A stretch of DNA of 64,000 bases from Paracyclopina nana (taxonomy: Eukaryota; Arthropoda; Copepoda; Cyclopoida; Cyclopettidae), in contig JAGUCH010000001.1 in the NCBI GenBank assembly GCA_019096065.1, positions 6,076,001 to 6,140,000 of the forward strand, given 5' to 3'. Below the pieces are notes generated by a model. The model was not told where the DNA came from, made no database searches, and was given only the letters and a program-made list of their open reading frames with translations. Made by a program: the position numbers and the translations under genes. Below are positions 1 to 11,800 of the stretch, in pieces; position 1 is the stretch's first letter; every line of letters begins with the position of its first letter.

Positions 1-3000
1 TCTGAAGCCGAGCACTTGGTGGGGACTAGTGGTGGTGTCTACCTTGCACTTCTCAGCCACTTGCCACTTTTTGTCCATCACCTTCTGTAGGTCCATGAGG
101 AATTCCTTTTGAGGAGCTGCAGGACTGCTCGACTCTTCGCTGAACAACTTCTTTGGGGAGGCTTGGTAGGGCTGCCTTAGGTAGGACAATATCCTCCTTT
201 CGTTCTCTATGTCCACCTCTGGTTCGCTGATGCCGATGACTTGGACATCATCGTCGAACGATATCCTCTTCGGGGTTTTAACAGTTTGGTTATTGGACCT
301 CGCCGAGGGAGGCGGCGAAGAAAAACTCAGCTCTGGAGGTGGAGGGGGCAAGTCATCAAGATCGACAGGAGTGGGCAATTCGGCCACGGTCGAGTTAAGG
401 TGATCCGCGATGCTTTCCGCTCTTGGTGGAGGGGGCAGCTCCTCCTCCACCAAGCAGTTCAACTCGGCTTCGGCTTGCTCGCCGAAGAAATCGTTGCCAC
501 CGCTACTGCTACTGATGTGGACTTGGGCTCTGACATGCTGATGGTTATTAGTATTTTGGACTTCTTGGGGGAGATCTTGATAGCTGCCATTACTCCGCGT
601 CGGGACAGCCTCGTAAATCTTGGAGTTTTTCCGCAGACTTTGCCTCACTGCAGACCGGAGGAGGGTGCCTCCGCCGCCCACCCGGACGTTGTCGCCAGAA
701 CTGATGCTGCTCTCTTCGTCACTGTCCCGGACGAGTCCCCTCGTGATGTTGGTGAGCGGCAGCTTTGCAATGGTCGATGGCCTTTTCTTGATTGTTCCGC
801 CCATGGGGAAATCACTTTCGAAGCCCATCGGGTGGTTCGGAAGCTGTTGAGAACTGCTTGCAGTTGAACATCTGTCACTCAGGCATCCTGAGCTGGAGGA
901 TGTAGATGAAGCCTTTGACATCGAGCGCCTCAACTGACCACTATGCGTTCGATCCATAGTGTTGACAGGAGTCACGTCAATGATTTCATGGCTGCTGCCG
1001 TTTGCATTGGACATGTCTGATACGATCCCGCTCGAGAGGGCCGAGTCGAGACTTTTGTTCTCCGACGAGGGAGTTCTGGCAGGACTAGATGTGCTGTTCT
1101 GCTTGGCGTTGATTTGCAGGGAATTCGCGGAGAATCGTTTGGATGTGAGAATGTCAATGTCTGCGTGAGTGATGTCCTCCTCGATCGACCTGTAGTTGGT
1201 GAACAATTGCTTGCCATTCTTGGCAACGCGGATGCCGGTCACCCACTGATGCATTTCCATTTCCGAGTCCACACAAAGGTATCGCATGTACTTGGGAGTC
1301 TTGGCTTGGATTTTGGGATGCTTGATGGCGAAGCAGTAGTCTGTGGGCGCCTTGTACTTCTTCTTCCAACCCGCGCCGTAGTAGACTTGATTGACATCGA
1401 AGGTGGCGAGGCACACGAGGTCCTTGCTGGACTTTTTCCCTTTGGGCGCATAGTACAATCCGGAGGTTCTCAGCACGAAGAAAAACTTCTTCCACGACTT
1501 CTTGCTATCGGCCTTCAGCCAAATGTAGCCTTCCATTTCGGGGGCTCCGACTCCCGAGGAGGAGAAGTACTCTTCCAAGAGCTCCTGCCTGGCATGATCT
1601 TCCATGGTGTCGCCTTGCTGGGACGAAGAGCTGCCCAGGAGATATCTTTCAGGCCTGACGAATACATCATACTTCTCGGGCCTCTCAATGAACCACAAAG
1701 TGTTCTTGGAATCCACCGTCCACATCAGGCAATTCTCCACGAGGTTTTCGTGGTCTTCGTAGACCCTCTCCATGTACAAGTCTGGGATAAGCTCAACCAG
1801 CGTCCATCTGGGATCCAGCTTGACGTGGTTCTTTTCGGCCAAAATTCTCGTCACGTGGTTGACCGACATCTTCTCGTCCACCAGCAGACTCTTGGCTGAC
1901 CCGTCTGAGGTGAAGACCTTGATGAAGATTTTCTTGACGTTCGCCTCTTTGATCTTCTCGATGGCCAGCTTGATTTTCTCTGCCTTAATTTTGGCCTCCT
2001 GCTCCTCCTGGCTGGGGGTGGATGTGGCAGATGAAATGCCACTGCTTGATTTGCCATCAGTTCGGGAGTTGTTGGAGCAACTTGACAAGACTGACAAGTT
2101 GTCGCAAAATGCCGAGTCTGTGTCTGGGCTGTCTGTCCTCTTCCCGTTCGTTTTGCCTGGTTTTGAGGAGCAGTTTGACGAGTCAGAGTTTGAGGCCACT
2201 GAGGCCACTGGAGAGGGCTGCTTGCTAGTGTTTGCTGGTGCCTGCTTATGGTTGCATGACTCTGAGCTAGCGATTTCCTCTTCGAACTGCGACTCCAAAA
2301 CGCTCAACTCTCCAAGAATGGCATCTAATTCATCATCTTGAGTTTCTTCAAGATTGATTAGCGAGCACCTGTACTGAGTCTTCAGGTTGGTCATGGCGGT
2401 CGAAGAATCGCCTTGATGTGCATTTTGCCTTCGTTTAACGACCGGAGCAGATGAATTGTTGAAAAATCCATTGGCCTTCTGGAAGCCATGATTCTCTCCA
2501 TTTGTTGCTATTGTTGTGGTCGGGGATCCCAAATCCTGCAAATAAAAAAGTCAGCTGGGTGATAAAAGCAAGACATAAATCTTGGCTCAAATCAAGGAAA
2601 AGATAATAAATTACAGTTGAGCACTAAATTTTATCTTTACATCTCGTACTAGGCCATATGCATCGTCTGTCTTGAGGTTACAGTCATTATGTACGCATGG
2701 TTCTTTTTACTATGTGTCATCTGTTTCGGTTTTCTTGGAACCCAACACCCACTCTTATGAGTATGTGTTCAGTCACTACTCGGAAAAGCAAACAGCTTGG
2801 AATTCATTGTGTTTACCTTCTGGTTAAGCTGTCCCAGCCAAACATTCAAGAGCTTCCCTGGGTCATCTTCGCCGTCCGAGTCCGGTTCAGCATGCTGGTG
2901 CATCTGCTGAAGGTTGTTGAAATTCTCTTCGCAAACCGTTGCTGAAGTCATCTTTTTGCCTGAGTCGCAATAATAAACCTCACACCTGCAATAATAAAGT

Positions 3001-4345
3001 TGGCTCATATGAAAAAAGGGCATTCCCGTTTCCCGCAAAAAAGGGACAGATAAATCTACGTGAGCAGCAGAGGAAGCCAAGAGCATATCATGTTTTGTGC
3101 CCTTACATTTGATCTGCGGATAATCTCCCCCAAAAATAAACGGACAAAAGAGATTTGCCTGTTATGCCTAATCCTCTCTTGCGCGCGCGAGCATATATAG
3201 TCCACAGTTCCAAATTTCGCACTTTATGGTCTACGAATAGCAAGTTATCCATGCAAAACATCACGAATAATGGCAGCCAGAAAAAACGAATTCAAACTAG
3301 GTCAAAACTTTAGCTGACTACAGTAAACACGAACAGCTAGAGGGGGGAGTGGAGCAGGGTTGGGAACTAACTGGTGACAGTGGACGACGCTATATTGTGA
3401 TGAAAGCCTCTAGGGCCACCACTAATTTATGATCACAAGCAAAGATACTAAAGCTAGAACTCCATCATCGTCGTCGCAGGGCCAGATCTAGCGTGTTTTT
3501 TCACCAGGTAGCCCGAAATGCTACTCAAGTGACACACTGAGTACATAAGCAAAAACTAGAGATAGCCATCTCTGTGAAACAATGTAGAAAAAGCAATAAA
3601 AACCACTACATGCTACTCTATACATCCCCCCACTAAAGACATATTAACCTAATTTCTTGCATAGATTCAGCCGTATAATTGAGTACTTATAATCTACTGC
3701 GCTGCATTGTTTGTTCCTTTATTTTCGCTTATTCATGCAAAAACTTAGCTTCTCGCAGGGGGGTGAATAAGTAATGTGTAAATAGGTCGGGAGAACCTTG
3801 TTAGCTTCTAGTTACACCAGCCGTAATTTACCTGCGATTAACAATGATAAACGTTCGCAAAACGGCTTCATTTTTCTTTGCACTTGTGTGACAGAAGTAG
3901 CTTACTACTGAGGCAATGTATGCTTTAAAACTATAATTGTTCTCAAGGCCATTGTTAACTAGGACTCGCCCAATTGAAAAATTGCTGCAACAAATATCTC
4001 AAACCTTTTGTCACAGTCCAATAGAAAGGGATTGATTGGGCCGTGGCGGTTTGCATATTGATCCGAATTCGCAGTCGACATGCGGACATATTTGCCTGCC
4101 TTGGACTCGTACAAATACTTGAGATGAATCTCGTCATCGTCGAGACTTTCAGCTTGCTGCTGCAGTCTCTTGAACTTGGGCTTTGTTGACCTCAGAGATC
4201 TCCTGAGCCACTTTTTCACTCTACTCTCATTGTTGAAGTTGTTGTTGTTGTGTTTCGACGTTTTCTCACTGATAAAGTAGGCAGATTGTGGAGCTTTGGT
4301 GGGAATAGGTCTAATCCACCACCAGCTACACATCATCTCCCACAT
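1..4345 (-). CDS. MRL-family Ras/Rap-effector actin adaptor (lamellipodin/RIAM/Pico/MIG-10 type), 3' end cut by window
   Basis: Three exons join in frame: 4345-4005, 2985-2817 and 2535-1. The last is still open at base 1, so the C-terminus is missing; 1015 codons are visible. The family links Ras/Rap GTPases and membrane phosphoinositides to Ena/VASP and profilin at the leading edge. Seen here: an acidic N-terminal helix motif (DGEDDPGKLLNVWLGQL), the conserved RTDSPDTDSAF segment, a basic helix (AEKIKLAIEKIKEANVKK) leading into an RA domain (about residues 368-462), a PH domain (about 505-610, starting EGYIWLKADSKKSWKKFFF), then a Ser/Pro-rich tail with two EVH1-type motifs, EELPPPPR near base 440 and DLPPPPPEL near base 340. 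RA-PH order plus LPPPP motifs is diagnostic for the MRL family. Splice phases match (AG|G, then phase 0). The start at 4345 (MWEMMCSW) is the weakest part. A shorter isoform could start at ATG 2951, because a TATA-like site lies at 3191-3200. Which MRL paralogue it is cannot be settled. Confidence 0.93.
3191..3200 (-). promoter_or_regulatory. possible internal TATA box for a short MRL isoform
   Basis: On the minus strand the sequence reads CTATATATGC, next to a GCGCGC run, about 200 bases upstream of the acceptor at 2985 and about 240 bases upstream of the in-frame ATG at 2951. This is sequence resemblance only. Nothing else in the 1.0-kb intron 2986-4004 looks like a gene. Confidence 0.25.
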
Positions 4346-4399
4346 CTTGCAAGTTTTTTTGCTGCCTCCTTCAAAATCAGCTATGAACACCTCCTGACT

Positions 4400-7300
4400 T
4401 TGAACTCATTCTGTTCCTTTCCGTCCCGCAATTGGGGAGGAACTGAGAGCTTGTTCCCCCAAAAAAGAACAATAGACTGCTGGCATTGACAGGCCTGGAC
4501 CGAAGAATGTGGAAGTAATCATCTATCTCGGATCTTTTGGACCAAATTTGCAGTGCATTTTCGAATATCAGATGGCCAGGGCCGCGCTAGTGCTCGTTGC
4601 AAGAAGGCGGCGTTCTAAAAAATATAATGGCACGACAATGTCCTTTGACCGAGCTATGAGTTTTTAACTAGCTCCAATGCACTGCGGGTCAGGCATTTTT
4701 CAACCTCCCACAGCACGATGAGAAACCAGAAACCCAAGCTATCAGGCTATTGTAGGAAGCTTGCGTTTTCTAGCCGCATTTCCCCTACAGTGCTTCTCGC
4801 TCAGGGAATGGTCGAGATTTTTCCCTGCCAATTTGCGATGTGTGCTGAAATGTGCACAGCAAGGACGCAACATTTTGGGCACTTTTGACGATTTTAAGAT
4901 CCAATCTCAAGAATGTCCAATTAAAGCTTAAAGTAAGTCGCCCATTCAGTAAAATGTACGTACTTATAGCGTATTGGACGCACAAATTGTCGTCGTTATG
5001 AAGGATAATGGAAAAAGCCGTAAAGATAACATGGATGAATTACTAATCCATTAGAGCCCAGCAAATATTGACTGTAATGATACGTAGTGCCCGGGCCTAA
5101 TTGACTATGCTATGCAGATGGCACGAGAAAAATGTCTGGACAGGATGTTGGAGCTTTGATTGCCTTGAAGGGCTTTTTGCACCATAAATCAGCTTTTTTC
5201 CGAGAACGCAGCAAGTGCCATAATTTTAGGGTTCTGGGGTGGCTAAATTGGAAATTACCCAATGTGACCTCCAGCCCAAAGTTATTACGATTCTCCCGAG
5301 TTGTAGCATTACAAAGAGAGGGCCAAACAAAAAAATCGCGCATTTTGCAATGTCATTTCCAATTCAAATCGAAATTCTACCCGGGTAGAATACTAGTGGA
5401 GTACCTTCCGTAGGCCCAAATGTAGAAATCAGAGAAATTCCGCCTCATTAAAAGAACTCGTGCGTTTTTAGCTGCTATTATTCAGCAAAAAGTTCCAACT
5501 ACCCACAAAAAAAAGTTGGATCGAGTTCAAAAGCGTTGATTGAGTCATTAAATTTCCCATAGGAAATTTGAGGTCGTCAAACGCAATGTCAACGAAAGTT
5601 TTGCGTATGGATGTGTCAAGTCCTGGTGGCCATTTATCAGTTCGAATTCATGTCACGTACACAGACTAGGCTGAAAGGTTTGATTGTGGTCCTGATGTTG
5701 GAATTTCGCCGCATTGTGAGTTGCAAAAAAGCCCATTGGGGAGGTTGAAACTACTACTAAAAGGACACATGGTGAATAAACAACAGGGTTTAATTAAGGA
5801 GCACTGATTCATTACGTATTCATTAGGCTATTTTTTGCGTCCTTCATATTTGTCAAGAATGACAGGCAAGCATAAATAGTGAATAAACAAATCCACGTGC
5901 AAATTGCGAGCATTTCCCAACAAAGATCTTTTTGTTGAGTGTTAATTGGCGAAATCAGAGACCTTTTCCTTGCCAGGGAAAAAGGCATTTTATCTTTATT
6001 GCCACTGCAATCAGGAGAAACGTCAAATTCGGCTACTTTACTTAACAAAGAGTCATTTTTATTGCTGATACTAGAACCAGAAGCCAGAAGAACTGCAAGT
6101 CAAATAAACCATTTAGTTTACAGCTCAACCCCAATTAAGAAACTTCCCTGTTTTTCATAAGAAAGGAAGCACACAAAAGGAATGCCGGACAAACTAGGGG
6201 TGAGGCAATTAACATAATTATTGATACGGTCAGCAGAGTTTCCCCTGAGGGAAGGTCGGGAAAAAGGCTAAAAAGAGAGACAATTGCCGGGCAATAACAG
6301 GGTCGGAACAAAGCAGCCGGAGAAATTATGATTTAAAGCCATCACATAAACAAGCGCCTGGGTTAATTTATTGGGCCACTGCAGTACCTCAGATCTCTCG
6401 CAAGATTGGCTTGAATTTCTAATAAGTTTTGGCTACAGCATAAATGGTCTCAGCCCTTCAATTCGAAACTTGAGCGAAGAAGCCAATTTTCATTTTTTTC
6501 CCTCCTCGGAGTAACCGTGAGATCTTCATTCCTCAAGGTTCTTTGCCATGTGTTTTTTGCCAGTTAGAGATTAGCATTAATTTAAGGAGCAAAGCCTCAT
6601 CTGTCTGGATATGAAATTCAATTACGTTAAAAGAAACTGTTGTCGCAGAAGGTAAGCTGCAGTTCAAGGTTTTTGTTTGTGGAAATTCCATCCGGAGTTG
6701 GAGCAACAGCAACCCTTCATACTACGTACGAATCCGGATCAGACGACACAAAGTTCAATTAAGGGAAAAACAGAAACAGAGCATGGAGTAGAACCAATCC
6801 GGAATCGGACAGATGATGATCATGCCCTGAAATGCTCGTTAAAAAAGAGCCAACAATGCAATTGGGAAATCATTATTTCCTGGCAAAGTGAGAAGGAAAG
6901 GCAGAATGAACACATCATCATCTGATAGGATTCAGGCTACTGAAAAATAGCCCAACAACCACTGGAACCATTCCTGCAATTATTGCCATTGCATTGTGGC
7001 TGCTAATGATCGCTTTAATCACCTCTGTTCTTTTGTTCACAAGAAAATGGCTAGGATTTCTCATGATTGCATGCGTGGAACGCCTTATCGAGCAAATCCG
7101 TCTTGTTTTTGGAGCCTTATCTCCTTTAAAAGGTGCCAATTAGCCAAAAAACGAGTTCCTGTTTTCACCACCTCCTTGTTTTGACGCACCGTAGAATTTG
7201 ACCAGCAGCTTTGACGACTACTGTAATCATGGCAGCAGAACTTTTGGCGGTGGTTGAATAAAATTGCTTTGCCCTACTTTTTTCAAACACCTAAAGGCGA

Positions 7301-8758
7301 CTCGGGCTTGTCATGTGTGAAAAACCCAAATGGTGGGCCTAATTGACTTTGATGAGTGTAACCGTGAATTTTATCCACTTTGCGACCTTGCCCGAGGAAC
7401 ATTATCTAACAAGATGGAAGACTGATGGGGGTTGGCAAATTGGGGCCTAATTCCTAGTGTCTCGAATAAAAAAAATAAAAAAATAAAAAATAACAATTTC
7501 ATTTTGCGCTTGACCCTTAATAAAAGTAGCCCGACGTGCTGCCCAAAAGTGATTGAAGACCAATCGTTCAATGCCTCAAGGCTTGAAGTGAGTTTTTTAT
7601 GTGTTTTCTCATGCCAGCTCGGGATCCATGATGACGGTGATTGACAATAAGGTGTGAAATTCTTATGAAGCAAGGTCTGTCATCATCAAGTTGGCGACAA
7701 CACCCGACCGGACGCGTTATTATTACCGCGAGCTTAAAAGGCCTTGGACTTTTTCATCTGCTGTCAAACTCATCTGACGTTTCCTTCGTTTCAAGCGGTG
7801 AATGAATTTTAAAGACAAAGCCATATTTAAAAAAAATCATGGTGGAATAAAAGATGCATGGCACCACTCAAGCGTGGCTCGCGTGGTGTGGGGCTGTGGG
7901 CAAAAATAGAATTTCCAAAAATCATCATCATCATTATCATGCATTGATTTTTCTCTCTCCCTAATGACTTCTTTTCGTTCTTCATTGGCGCTTGCAGCGT
8001 GCTCGAAAATAGCAATTTTGAGCAAAATGACCCAAAAAGAACGCTAACGATGGCCCACGTAGTGACCTAACGCTGATAGCATCGCGGATTTCTTTCCAAT
8101 GATGCCACTGGAATTTTATTGAATAAAAACCAATCTCGGACTTACCATCGTTCTAGCCGAATTTTAGGGGGTTGATTTCTGACGCTGTCTTTTTTCACTA
8201 GAGGAGCATGGTGTCACTACGTGGAGGAGGTTGAACTTGTACTAATATTGTGATTAGCCAGCTGCGAGAACTACTCTATTCCAGCTGGGTCTTCCCGGCG
8301 AACTGAGCTGGAGTTGCAGAAGCCAGCAACGGCGCGATGTTCGGTGGGGCACGGAGGGAGGGAGAGCTTCAGAGCAGCAAGGGGAGTTGGCGACGCAAGC
8401 GCGCAACTCCAACATGTCCGCACACAGAGCAGCGCACGCAGCCAGTAACTCACCCCGCTAACGTCATCTCGTTTCGCTACGTAGCAACGAAAGCAAGGCC
8501 TAGCTCCTCGTGACTCATTGGCCTTTTTCACCAGACGCTTGGGCCTCGAAGGAATTATGCCCAGACACATCTTCCGGGAAAAGTGGGATGCGTCACAACT
8601 GCATAAAATAGTTTGCAAACCGCTTTAATTTAGCACGGATATGATCAATATTGACAAAATTGCAAAATCCTTGACGCTGTTCGGGGAGGCTTAAAAAGTG
8701 TCGGCCTTATCAGCAGCATTTTTGCTGATAAAAAGGAAAAATAAATAAAAAGTTAGAT
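4400..8758. other. intergenic or 5' flanking DNA of the MRL gene, no gene seen
   Basis: ORFs here are short, overlap on both strands and lack convincing splice sites, signal peptides or domain motifs. A few poly-A/T tracts (for example near 7460-7500) and simple ATC/ATG runs (near 7920-7940) are the only patterns. Distal 5' exons or enhancers of the MRL gene could lie here unseen. Confidence 0.5.
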
Positions 8759-8831
8759 CGCCCAACGTGGGGCTCGAACCCACGACCCTGAGATTAAGAG
8801 TCTCATGCTCTACCGACTGAGCTAGCCGGGC
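8759..8831 (-). tRNA. tRNA-Lys (anticodon CUU)
   Basis: The minus strand folds as a complete 73-base cloverleaf. It begins GCCCGGCTAGCTCAG (A-box region), has anticodon loop CTCTTAA with anticodon CTT, T-loop region GGTTCGAGCCC (B box), and acceptor end GGGC plus discriminator G. No intron and no encoded CCA. An oligo-T stretch a few bases past the 3' end fits a pol III terminator. The gene is identical to the copy at 41679-41751. Confidence 0.97.
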
Positions 8832-11800
8832 TGTTGAGAATAATGTGCAAAAGTAGACCATCATATTGAAATGGTTCAAAATAATGGCTGGCGACTGGAG
8901 AAGATGTCCCATTGCTCAGAGAAGAGTATTGTTATGTGCAAGAATAAGCTTCATTAGCCATGCATTGTTCAACGCTTGCCCGGACGTCACGTGCACTTTT
9001 CATAGGGCATGCAGACAGGGTGAAGTTCATTTCCCTAGGGGGCTTCACTTCTAAGATTTCCGAGAAGCACCCCCCATCTTGGCTTGGCTTTTACAACAAT
9101 GTTTTTAAAAGTCGTCTTCCACCCCCTTACTTGCTTCTTCCACTTTTTCGCCAGCAGCTCCCCGATGCGAGGAGACTTTTTCCTGCCTTTTAAGGCGAGC
9201 ATGGCTTAATGCTGCGCACAGTGGGCACCGTTGCCCTTAAATAGCCCATCATGGGCTTGACAACGCGAATTTAGCGGCGAGTGCAGAGCAGTGAGCAAAG
9301 TCGAGCATCAATTGGCGCTGATGTTTTCCCCGTCAGTGAGCTCTTTAGATAAAGATGAGAAGTCATTAAGAGAGTCCAATAATAGTGCTACCCCAAATCC
9401 AGTCAATTTGGAGCTCATTCGCACTTGGGGGCTCCATTCCTTTTTTTCCAGCTTTCCAAACCCAACTAAATGCGTGGACGACAATCACAATGGAAGCAAC
9501 CCCGCTTGTTATGAAATGGGAACCATTTCGGGCACTCGAAAACAATTTCTCATTCAAAGAGTCGTGGGTCCCTCGTTTAGCGGTCGGTTTCCAGCTTTAA
9601 AAAACGGAGCTAAATTTCATCGCTGGTGGCTCGACGTGCCAAGTAATGGAGACAATGATGCTTTAACGATCAGAAAGAGGGGAAATCTGGTAATGAGCTT
9701 TTGTGACGCTGCTGCCATCCGTCCACGCACGCACGGGTAGGACGAGGAGGAATGTTCCACTCCGCCGATAGCAATTAGAGCATCTTAAAAGGTTGAAACT
9801 TATTTGTTTGGGTCACTCTCTCATCTATCACTGCTGGGGTAACAGCTGGAGGTGGGAGAAGTGCACTGGTGTGGCTCTCAGAATTCTGGGAATTCGACTG
9901 TTATTGACCACCACCACCCACTTTTTGAGCAGGGAAATCCAAACTAGCATAGCAGTAGCATAGCAGTGCGTTGACACCGCAGCTCGTCTGAGATGATCTC
10001 AATTTTCAGCTTTTCAACAAGCAGATGTTTTTTGTCATCGTCCATAGTGTTAAGCTTCGGCTCTAAAACCCACAAAAAATTGGTTCATGGTCGGTCATTG
10101 AATTTGGAGGGGGAACATGTGTTACTTTTATGATCGCACTTTCAAGCCCTTTTATATTGGCAAAAAACGTAAACACTGGTGTTTGTGTGATTTTCAGGTA
10201 AAGCCATAAACAGCCATTCATTCTTTCCCTTTAATCAGTTGGATTTTCTGACCAAGGCGCATTTTCACGTCGTAAAAAAGTCCATTTCCAAATCAATTTC
10301 AAATCGTTTTACCTCGCTGGCCGAAGCTGCGTTTCGCGAGCGCGCGCACGGGGTGTTTTACTAATAGTAATTTGATGAATTTCGTGGGCCGTTCCTTGGT
10401 GTGAAACTAATTTTTTTCCTGTTCATCATCGTTTAAGCTTCCGAAAAGTTCTCATATCATCGGCGTGGCTTGGTCTTCTTGGTTTCAGGTTGACTTTAAT
10501 TTTCACTATATGATGACTTGGCGTGTTTCTCCAGCCATCAAATTGCCAGAAAATCAAGGCAGCAATGTACGACCTACTATTTCATGGAGATAGCATGAGA
10601 AAGGCTGGCTAATCAATTAAAAAGTAAGCCACCCGTGATATGCTTTGCCCAACTGACGACGAGTCCACGAAGCTTGTCAAAGTATGGCTACGTTGACTGA
10701 GTCGACTCTAAAAATCCGTGAAAATGAAACGAGCATGACGTGGCTGGAAAAACAGAAAGAACCCAAACACCCAAGAAGAGGAAGCAGGCTCATTGCTAGC
10801 AATCTAAAGGGATTTCAAGAATTTGTGAAGTAAATAAATCAAATCTAGAGTCAACGTGAGCTCATGCTCCACCAGGCCAGGGAAAGAAAAAAAGCTTGAA
10901 TAAATAAACGATTCCATGTTTGGTAAGCTTTAGTTGTGCATGGACAGGTGTGCACTTGTCAAGTTTTAAGCCTCTGAAATCCAATTATGCTAGAAAGCTA
11001 CTTTAATGTGACTCATATATCATACCATGACGAAAGCACGAAAAAATGGAAGAGTACGTCAATTGATTGACAACAACTGAAGCACATGCTGCGACTACTT
11101 TTGTTGACGTACTATATTTTGAATGCATAACAGGTGTGTGTTTCTTTTCTTTAAGTGAGGAGCACTAATGACCCAATAAAAAGGCAAACATCAGTAGGGC
11201 TGTAATGAGCAACCCTTGAATTTAAAGCTCGATCCTCCAGATTGTGCTCGCCTGTTCGTCGCGGCCATCGTATGCACAGATGGCAATTCAGCAACTTTGC
11301 AAGTGCAATCGTCGAGTTTCAGTTGTAAAATTGAATTATTGGCGTTGTAAAACATGTAATTTCTCATTTCTCCGAATTATTATTGCACTAGCAAGGTGGG
11401 GAATATTTCGGACCACCATTGACTTGTTCAATCAAGCTAGCTGTGCGTAGTTCATTAGCCATGCTCAACAAAGGAGGAAGAAAGTTCAAAGGAAGAGGCG
11501 GAAACGTGAAAGAACAACAGTGATGACCTTTGTAGTAACTGCTACTTTATACCAGACTCTTGAGCTGTCCGTCCACCCTCACTTATAAAAACCTGCTGCT
11601 GCACCCTTCTTTTGGCTCATGATACTTTCCCCAAAAGGGGAGAAAGAAGAGTAACAACTATTGCCTGAGTGAGCTTTTCAAAGCTTTCTTTCCTCCCCCC
11701 CTTTATTACAGTATTCAACTGAGCAGCTGGTCTATTTTTGCCAAATGTGAACGCACCATCATCATAATCATAAAGTGAGCCTCGTTCACAATGTGCAAAA

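Noticed and set aside
1114-1899. 261-codon plus-strand ORF
   Set aside because: Lies antisense to the RA and PH domains of the MRL gene, whose frame has clear domain motifs. Shadow frame.
9291-9740. 149-codon plus-strand ORF
   Set aside because: No domain, signal peptide, intron or poly(A) context; length is within chance expectation for a 64-kb window.
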